In this document: positions 49,721 to 64,000 of the stretch, piece by piece
How positions within the stretch are numbered: the stretch's first letter is position 1
Layout of the letters: every line of letters begins with the position of its first letter
Source: Panulirus ornatus
Taxonomy: Eukaryota; Arthropoda; Malacostraca; Decapoda; Palinuridae
NCBI RefSeq assembly: GCF_036320965.1
Contig: NC_092224.1
Location: forward strand, 102,500,448-102,564,447
Direction of reading: 5' to 3'
Length of the DNA stretch: 64,000 bases
The notes under the pieces: generated by a model
Seen by the model: only the letters and a program-made list of their open reading frames with translations
Databases searched by the model: none
What the model was told of the DNA's origin: nothing
Made by a program: the position numbers and the translations under genes

Positions 49721-51068
49721 ATGGATTTCACACGGCTCTTCTATTACTTCTCTACAAGCTGTCCTGGACTTTCTCCTTTCGTTACTGCTTCCTGCAAATC
49801 GCTAATCAAGGCTCACCAACTGAAGTTACGATTTGAATTCCTTGGGAAATGCCTTGATGAACAAGTGATGCCAAGATCTGCCCTACCTCAAAGTTTATTG
49901 CAGCTGTCTGGTCGACCATTTGATCAATTTCAAAATTATATTTTAAAGAAAAATATTGAATTAAAGCAACTTGAAATGGAAGAGGTTTATGACATTTCAA
50001 GAGAGAAGAAACGTGCCTTTTATATGACAATACCGACACACTGGAAGAACCGGATGTTGGACAATTGCTATGATGAATTAAGGAAAGAACGCAATAGGCT
50101 ACAAGTGTTACTAAATTGTAAGTTGGAGCATCTTATTGAAAACAGCGACTGGACCAAGAACACAAACTCATCTTTTGACAGAGTTAAATTATCATCATTT
50201 CAATCTATGTTCCTAAGGGCATTACGTATTTGCAGTCCAGAGTTAATTGATGATGAGTTTGAGAAGATATTTCCTATCGGATCTAAGTTAAAGTACCCTA
50301 GATCTTTCATTGATAAATCCCTTAAGTTAGGAAAGAAATCTTTTTATAGAGTTGAGCCCAAACCTCCCATTTACACCAAGAATCTTTTAGTTCTCCCTTT
50401 TAATATTAATTTCACTTTGGTTCCCATGTTGCTTAAATCCTTTAATGCAAATGTTGCCTTTAGCAACAATAATACTATAAAGAATATCTTAATCAGGAAT
50501 TCACCAGTAAATTCTCTTGGTTGCATCTATAAAGTTCCTTGTGAAAACTGTGATAAATTTTATGGTGGTCAGACTGGTAAGGATCTTTCTGTTAGATTTA
50601 AGCAACATAAGTATAGTATAAGAACTGGACAAGAATCGAATACCTTGTTTAATCATGTTAAAAACTATGATCATTGTATTGACTGGAGTTACGCCATCTC
50701 AGTTGTGAACTCTAACTCTATTACCAATAGAAATATCATTGAATCTTCTATTATAAATACACAAAGAATTATAATCTTAATATTAGTGATGGTCTGTACA
50801 AATTAGATAACTTTATTGTTGATAAGATTTGTAAAATGATAAGTTTATGAACGCTTGTTGTATGTTTTGGACAATCACATATTTACCAAATGGCGTCCTA
50901 GCTTCGTCTCTTCGATGTATATCAACTGACTGTTATATTTCTCTCATGTGTTTCTCCTGATGATGTGATTATTACACGAAAGTGCACTTGGGAAGTTTTC
51001 GTGTTTCATTTTCCCCGTGGATTCATAGGAATATCTTGATCACGCGCAAAATTGTGATCCTTTACGAC
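49721..51068 (+). mobile_element. Direct PLE copy P2: N-terminal region fused to GIY-YIG endonuclease, reverse transcriptase deleted
   Basis: Unit of 1348 bp, same length as P3. The ATG at 49721 opens a frame to 50806 (361 codons). Residues 1-147 (from MDFTRLFYYFS through FLGKCLDEQVMP and a charged helical stretch) resemble the region before the reverse transcriptase in PLEs. At residues about 147-152 (SDWTKN...FDRVK) the frame jumps straight to the segment that follows the reverse transcriptase (FLRALRICSPELIDDEFEK), as P0 shows. The GIY-YIG nuclease is at about 266-330: CIYK, a CENC cysteine pair, then FYGGQTG. The YIG-equivalent valine is G here (FYVG in P3), so the nuclease may be impaired. 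A 1-bp loss near 50753 alters the last 15 codons. Confidence 0.75.
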
Positions 51069-53190
<2,122 letters not shown>

Positions 53191-53225
53191 AAAAAAAAAA
53201 AAAAAATATATATATGTATATAAAT

Positions 53226-56200
53226 ATGGGAAACAGAAGGAGTCACACGGGGAGTGCTCATCCTCTTCGTAGACTCAGATTGGGGTGTCTAAATGTGTGT
53301 GGATGTAACCAAGATGTGAAAAAATGAGAGATAGGTAGTATGTTTGAGAAAAGGAACCTGGAAGTTTTGGCTCTGAGTGAAACGAAGCTCAAGGGTAAAG
53401 GGGAAGAGTGGTTTGGAAATGTCTGGGGAGTAAAGTCAGGGGTTAGTGAGAGGACAAGAGCAAGGGAAGGAGTAGCAGTATTCCTGAAACAGGAGTTGTG
53501 GGAGTATGCGATAGAATGTAAGAAAGTAAATTCTCGATTAATATGGGTAAAAATGAAAGTTGATGGAGAGAGGTGGGTGATTCTTGGTGCATATGCACCT
53601 GGGCATGAGAAGAAGGATCATGAGAGGAATGTGTTTTGGGAGCAGCTGAATGAGTGTGTTAATACCTTTGATGCCCAAGACCGGGTTATAGTGATGGGTG
53701 ATTTTAACGCAAAGGTGAGTAATGTGGCAGTTGAGGGAATAAATGGTATACATGGGGTGTTCAGTGTTGTAAATGGAAATGGTGAAGAGCTTGTAGATTT
53801 GTGTGCTGAAAAAGGGCTGGTGATTGGGAATACCTGGTATAAAAAGCGAGATATACATAAGTATACGTATGTAAGAAGGAGAGATGGCCAGAGAGCGTTA
53901 TTGGATTACGTGTTAATTGACAGGCGCGCGAAAGAGAGACTTTTGGATGTTAATGTGCTGAGAGGTGCAACTGGAGGGATGTCTGATCATTATCTTGTGG
54001 AGGCTAAGGTGAAGATTTGTATGGGTTTTCAGAAAAGAAGAGTGAATGTTGGGGTGAAGAGGGTGGTGAGAGTAAGTGAGCTTGGGAAGGAGACTTGTGT
54101 GAGGAAGTACCAGGAGAGACTGAGTACAGAATGGAAAAAGGTGAGAACAATGAAAGTAAGGGCAGTGGGGTAGGAATGGGATGTATTAAGGGAATCAGTG
54201 ATGGAGTGCGCAAAAGATGCTTGTGGCATGAGAAGCGTGGGAGGTGGGTTGATTAGAAAGGGTAGTGAGTGGTGGGATGAAGAAGTAAGAGTATTAGTGA
54301 AAGAGGAGATAGATGCCTTTGGACGATTTTTGCAGGGAAAAAATGAAATTGAGTGGGAGATGTATAAAAGAAAGAGACAGGAGGTTAAGAGAAAGGTGCA
54401 AGAGCTGAAAAAGAGGGCAAATGAGAATTGGGGTGAGAGAGCATCATTAAATTTTAGGGAGAATAAAAAGATGTTCTGGAAGGAGGTAAATAAAGTGCGT
54501 AAGACGAGGGAGCAAATGGGAACTTCAGTGAAGGGCGCAAATGGGGAGGTGATAACAAGTAGTGGTGATGTGAGAAGGAGATGGAGTGAGTATTTTGAAG
54601 GTTTGTTGAATGTGTTTAATGATAGAGTGGCAGATATAGGGTGTTTTGGTCGAGGTGGTGTGCAAAGTGAGAGGATTAGGGAAAATTATTTGGTAAACTG
54701 AGAAGAGGTTGTAAAAGCTTTGCGGAAGATGAAAGCCGGCAAGACAGCAGGTTTGGATGGTATTGCAGTGGAATCTATTAAAAAATGGGGTGACTGTATT
54801 GTTGACTGGTTGGTAAGGTTATTTAATGTATGTATGACTCATGGTGAGGTGCCTGAGTATTGGCGGAATGCGTGCATATTGCCATTGTACAAAGGCAAAG
54901 GGGATAAGAGTGAGTGCTCAAATTACAGAGGTATAAGTTTGTTGAGTATTCCTGGTAAATTATGTGGGAGGGTATTGATTGAGAGGGTGAAGGCATGTAC
55001 AGAGCATCAGATTGGGGAAGAGCAGTGTGGTTTCTGAAGTGGTAGAGGATGTGTGGATCAGGTGTTTGCTTTGAAGAATGTATGTGAGAATTATTTAGAA
55101 AAGCAAATGGATTTATATGTAACATTTGTGGATCTGGAGAAGTCATATGATAGAGTTGATAGAGATGCTTTGTGGAAGGTATTAAGAATATATGGTGTGG
55201 GAGGCAAGTTGTTAGAAGCAGTGAAAAGTTTTTATCGAGGATGTAAGGCATGTGTACGTGTAGGAAGAGAGGAAAGTCATTGGTTCTCATTGAATGTAGG
55301 TTTGCGGCAGAGGTGTGTGATGTCTCCATTGTTGTTTGATTTATTTATGGATGGGGTTGTTAGGGAAGTGAATGCAAGAGTTTTGGAAAGAGGGGCAAGT
55401 ATGAAGTCTGTTGTGGATGAGAAAGCTTCGGATGTGAGTCAGTTGTTGTTCGCTGATGATACAACGCTGGTGGCTGATTCATGTGAGAAACTGCAGAAGC
55501 TGGTGACTGAGTTTGGTAAAGTATGTGAAAGAAGAAAGTTAAGAGTAAATGTGAATAAGAGCAAGGTTATTAGGTACAGTAGGGTTGAGGGTCAAGTCAA
55601 TTGGGAGGTAAGTTTGAATGGAGAAAAACTGGAGAAAGTAAAGTGTTTTAGATATCTGGGAGTGGATCTGGCAACAGATGGAACCATGGAAGCGGAAGTG
55701 AATCATAGGGTGAGGGAGGGGGCGAAAATCCTGGGAGCCTTGAAGAATGTGTGGAAGTCGAGAACATTATCTTGGAAAGCAAAAATGGGTATTTTTGAAG
55801 GAATAGTGGTTCCAACAATGTTGTATGGTTGCGAGGCGTGGGCTATGGATAGAGTTGTGCGCAGGAGGGTGGATGTGCTGGAAAGGAGATGTTTGAGGAC
55901 AATGTCTGGTGTGAGGTGGTTTGATCGAGTAAGTGATGTAAGGGTAAGAGAGATGTGTGGAAATAAAAAGATCGTGGTTGAGACAGCAGAAGAGGGTGTT
56001 TTGAAATGGTTTGGGCACATAGAGAGAATGAGTGAGGAAAGATTGACCAAGAGAATATATGTGTCGGAGGTGGAGGGAACGAGGAGAAGTGGGAGACCAA
56101 ATTGGAGGTGGAAAGATGGAGTGAAAAAGATTTTGAGTGATTGGGGCCTGAACATGCAGGGGGGTGAAAGGCGGGCAAGGAATAGAGTGAATTGGATCGA

Positions 56201-56665
56201 TGTGGTATACCTTGGTTGACGTGCTGTCAGTGGGTTGAATCAAGGCATGTGAAGCGTCTGGGGTAAACCATGGAAAGTAGTGTGGGGCCTGGATGTGGAA
56301 AGGGAGCTGTGGTTTCGGGCATTATTGCATTACAGCTAGAGACTGAGTGTGAACTAATGGGGCCTTTGTTGTCTTTTCCTAGCGCTACCTCGCACACATG
56401 AGGGGGGAGGGGGATGGTATTCCATGTGTGGCGAGGTGGCGATGGGAATGAATAAAGGCAGACAGTGTGAATTGTGTGCATGGGTATATATGTATGTGTC
56501 TGTGTGTGTATATATATATATATGTGTACATTGAGATGTATAGGTATGTTTATTTGCGTGTGTGGACGTGTATGTATATACATGTGTATGGGGGTGGGTT
56601 GGGCCATGTCTTTCTTCTGTTTCCTTGCGCTACCTCGCAAACGCGGGAGACAGCGACAAAGCAAA
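53226..56665 (+). mobile_element. RTE LINE copy L9, full-length ORF region with four stop codons, long tail
   Basis: The ATG at 53226 lies inside the A-rich/(TA)n tail of L8, so L9 begins essentially at its start codon. The frame is continuous for 997 codons to 56219 (one in-frame codon lost in MGNRRS), with no net frameshift. It is interrupted by stops near 53325 (GGA to TGA), 54171 (GAG to TAG), 54699 (AGA to TGA) and 55035 (AGA to TGA). APE motifs, motif A as FVDLEKSYDRV, motif B as GLRQRCVMSP (G to R) and motif C FADD are recognisable. The 3' UTR is the long-tail type (56220-56660). Confidence 0.93.
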
Positions 56666-56689
56666 ATAAAAATAGATAAATATATATAT

Positions 56690-56691
56690 AC

Positions 56692-56780
<89 letters not shown>

Positions 56781-56782
56781 TA
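56690..56782. repeat. (TA)n tail of RTE copy L9
   Basis: TA repeat with a few CA interruptions. Confidence 0.93.
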
Positions 56783-56784
56783 TT

Positions 56785-57122
<338 letters not shown>

Positions 57123-57124
57123 AA

Positions 57125-57170
<46 letters not shown>

Positions 57171-57174
<4 letters not shown>

Positions 57175-60100
57175 TCCGACGTTAGCGAGGTAGCATAAGA
57201 GAACAGACGAAGTAATGTCCAAACCCACACACATACACATCTATATACATACACGTCCACACGCCCACATATTTATACCTATACATCTCAACGCATACAT
57301 ATATATATACCTATACATCTCAACGTATACATATATATACACACACAGACATATACATATATTCACATGTACATAATTCATACTGTCAGCCCCTATTCAT
57401 TCCCGTCGCCACCCAGGCACACATGAAATAACAAATCCCTCCCCCCACAAGTGCGCCAGTTAGCGCTAGGAAATGACAAGAAAGGCCACATTCGTTCACA
57501 CTCAGTCTCTAGCTGTCATGTATAATGTACCGGAACCCCTGCTGCCTTTCCACATCAAGGGCCCATAGAACTTTCCATGGTTTACCCCAGACACTTCACA
57601 TGCCCTGGTTCAATCCATTGACAGCACATCGACCCCGGTACACCAGATCGTTCCAATTCACTCTATTCCTTGCACGCCGTTCAACCTCCTGCATGTTCAG
57701 GCCCCGATCACTCAAAATCTTTTTCATTCCATCTTTCCACCTCCAGTTTGGTGTCCCACCTCTCCTCGTTCCCTCCACCTCTGACATGTATATCCTCTTG
57801 GTCAATTTTTCCTCACCATTCTGTCCATATGAACAAACCATTTCAAAACACTCTCTTCTGTTCTGTCAACCACATTCTTTTTATTACCACATATCTCTCT
57901 CACCCTTTCATTACTTATTCAATCTATCCACATCACAAAACATATTGACCTAAAACATCTCATTTCCAGCACAACCACCTTGCTCCGCACAACTCTACCT
58001 ATAGCCTACGCCTCGTAACCTTACACCATTGTTGGAAACACTAATCCTTTAAACACACCCATTTTTGCTTTCCAGGGTAATGTTCTTGACTCCCACACAT
58101 TCTTCAGTGCTCCCAGAACTTTTGTCCCCAATCCCACCCTATGATTTACTTCCGCTTCAATGGTTCCCTCCGCTGACAAATCCACTCCCAGATATCTAAA
58201 ACACTACACTTCCTCCAGTTTTTCTCCATTCAAATTTACCTCCCAATTGACTTGTCCCTCAACCCTACGGTACCTAATAACATTGCTCCTATTCACATTT
58301 AATCTCAGCTTTCTCTTTCACACATTCTACCAAAATCAGTCACCAGCTTTTGCAGTTTCTCACACGAATCAGCCACCAGTGCTGTATCATCAGCCAACAA
58401 CAACTGACTCACTTTCCAAGCTCTCTCATCCACAACAGATTGCATACTTGCCCCTCTTTCCAAAATTCTTGCATTCACCTCCCTAACAACCACATCCATA
58501 AACAAATTAAACAACCATGGAGATATCACACACCCCTGCCGCAAACCTACATTCACTGAGAACCAATCACTTTCCTCTCTTCCTTCATGTACACATGCCT
58601 TACATCCTCGATAGAAACTTTTCACTGCTTCTAACAACTTGCCTCCCACACCATATATTCTTAATACCTTCCACAGAGCATCTCTATTAACTCTATCATA
58701 TGCCTTTTCTAGATCCATAAATGCTAGATATAAATCCATTTGCTTTTCTAAGTATTTCTCACATACATTCTTCAAAGCAAACACCTGATCCACACACCCT
58801 CTACCACTTCTGACACCACACTGCTCTTCCCCAATCTGATGCTCTGTACATTCCTTCACCCTCTCAATCAATACCCTCCCATATAATTTCCCAGGAATAA
58901 TCAACAAACTTATACCTCTGTAATTTGAGCACTCACTTTTATCCCCTTTGCCTTTGTACAATGGCACTATGCAAGCATTCCACCAATCCTCAGGCACCTC
59001 ACCATAAGTCATACATGCATTAAATAACCATACCAACCAGTCAGCATGAGAGTCATTCCCTTTTTTCTGAAATTCCACTGCAATACCATCCAAACCCGCT
59101 GCCTTGCCGGCTTTCATCTTCCGCAAAGCTTTTACTACCTCTCTTCTGTTTACCAAATCATTTTCCCTAATTCTCTCATTTTGCACACCACTTCGAACAA
59201 AACACCCTTTATATGCCACTCTATCATCAAACACATTCAACAAACTTTCAAAATACTCACTCCATCTCCTTTTCACATCACCACTACTTATTGTTACCTC
59301 CCCACTTGCCCCCTTCACTGAAATTCCCTTTTGTTCTCTTGACTTACGCACTTTATTTACCTCCTTCCAAAAAATCTTTTTATTCTCCCTAAAATTAGAT
59401 GATACTCTCTCATCCCAACACTCGTTTGCACTCTTTTTCACCTCTTGCACCTCTCTCTTGACCTCTTGCCTCTTTCTTTTATACATCTCCCACTGATTTG
59501 CATTATTTCCTTGTAAAAATCGTCCAAATGCCTCTCTCTTCTCTTTCACTAATAATCTTACTTCTTCATCCCACCACTCAATACCCTTTCTGATCTGCCC
59601 ACCTCCTACGCTCCTCACGCCACAAGTATCTTTTGCGCAACCCATCACTGCTTCCCTAAATACATCCCATTCCTCCCTCACTCCCCTTACCTCCTGTGTT
59701 GTCACCTTTTTCAATTTTGTACTCAGTGTCTCCTGGTACTTCCTCACACAAGTCTCCTTCCAAAGTTCATTTACTCCCACCACTCCTTTGTCCCCAGTAT
59801 TCTCTGTTCTTTTCTGAAAACCTCTACAAATGTTCACCTTCGTCTCCACAAGATAACGATCAGACATCCCTCCAGTCGCACCTTTCAGCATATTAACATC
59901 CAAAAGTCTCTCTTTCGCGCGCCTATCAATTAACACGTAATCCAATAACGCTCTCTGGCCATCTCTCCCACTTACATAAGTATACTTATGTATATTTCTC
60001 TCTTTAAACCAGGTATTCCCAATCACCAGTCCTTTTTCAGCACATAAATGTACAAGCTCTTCACTATTTCCATTTACAACACTGAACACCCATGTACACC

Positions 60101-60345
60101 AATTATTCCCTCAACTGCCACATAACTCACTATTGCATTCAAATCACCCATCACTATAACCAGGTTTCGTGCATCAAAACTACTAACTCTCTCACTCAGC
60201 CTCTCATGATCTTTCTTCTAATGCCCAGGTGCATATGCACCAATATTCACCCATCTCTCTCCATCCACTTTCAATTTTACCCATATCAATCTAGAGTTTA
60301 CTTTCTTACACTCAATCACGTACTCCCACCACTCCTGTTTCAGTC
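57171..60345 (-). pseudogene. RTE LINE copy L10, diverged, 5'-truncated, long tail
   Basis: Minus strand. The 3' UTR (long-tail type) spans 57171-57595. The stop codon has changed to CGA, extending the last frame by 13 codons to 57596. A frameshift region follows (57842-58304). Then an open frame of 594 codons (60089-58305) covers the second half of the endonuclease (LLDYVLIDRRAKE, GMSDRYLVE with H to R in the SDH motif) and the reverse transcriptase to its active site (FMDLEKAYDRV, GLRQGCVISP, LADD for FADD). The part upstream of 60090 has stops and deletions. The element is truncated at 60345 (KQEWWEYVIECKKVN). It carries more substitutions than the other copies and is the oldest of the cluster. 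Confidence 0.92.
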
Positions 60346-60596
60346 AACAGGAGTGGTTAAATTGATGAAAACTACTATTGACGTTTCTGTAGATAAACTA
60401 TACATTTCCCTTTTCCATAGCCAGAGGTTGAACCATCATGTGACATTCATTTTTTTCATTTCATTTCAAGCTAAAAGTTTCAATTTTCTAAATTATTTCT
60501 TACATTTTTCATATGTATATTTATGTATGTGTGTGTATGTGTGTATATGTGCGTATGTATGTGTATATGTATATATATATGCATATATATGTATAT
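60346..60596. other. Unassigned stretch with TATG-rich microsatellite
   Basis: AT-rich DNA without a coding signal. From about 60505 it is a mixed (TATG/TG/TA)n tract that directly precedes the 5' end of L11. Confidence 0.55.

Positions 60597-64000
<3,404 letters not shown>

Overview
The window is eukaryotic, repeat-dominated DNA with no recognisable host gene. The mix of RTE-type LINEs, a Penelope-like element (PLE), hAT transposase relics, very long (TA)n, (AAT)n and (CT)n microsatellites, several satellite families and TTAGG-like motifs points to an arthropod. A decapod crustacean is my best guess, from general impression of such genomes; nothing here proves it. Two 100-N gaps (32996-33095, 46401-46500) mark scaffold joins.

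Layout. 1-1962: AT-rich DNA with an old minus-strand RTE relic and a small GGTTCA-rich repeat. 1963-29604: a direct tandem duplication of a 13.8-kb unit (copy 1 1963-15744, copy 2 15745-29604). In order, each unit carries AT-rich non-coding DNA, a decayed minus-strand hAT transposase, a doubtful non-LTR relic, a second diverged hAT transposase, about 3.3 kb of 38-bp minisatellite with (CT)n(TA)n tracts, a GC-rich block with one unrecognised minus-strand reading frame, and an array of 480-bp GC-rich repeats in which the duplication boundary lies. 29605-30529: low-copy remainder. 30530-32995: a noisy 70-78-bp GC-rich satellite ending at a gap.

33781-42725 is a chain of RTE LINE copies and one SINE-like element, joined through (AAT)n tracts. 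It holds the only uninterrupted full-length ORF (33819-36815, 998 aa, APE endonuclease plus reverse transcriptase). 42822-44242 is a 56-bp satellite of about 25 units, and 44716-45172 a 27-30-bp repeat. 45540-64000 is a second cluster joined mainly through (TA)n tracts: RTE copies on both strands, two head-to-head SINE pairs with (TA)n centres, and a PLE array (47892-52416). The PLE array has one inverted truncated copy and three direct copies; the two longer direct copies keep the N-terminal region and GIY-YIG endonuclease but lack the reverse transcriptase.

How the parts relate. The SINE-like elements share the 5' head and the last 45-60 bp of the RTE LINE, so they are probably LINE-derived passengers moved by RTE reverse transcriptase. 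RTE copies mostly begin and end in microsatellites, which suggests repeated insertion into older copies' tails. The PLE copies without reverse transcriptase would need one supplied in trans. All functional statements are inferred from sequence and family knowledge; nothing was searched or aligned by computer.
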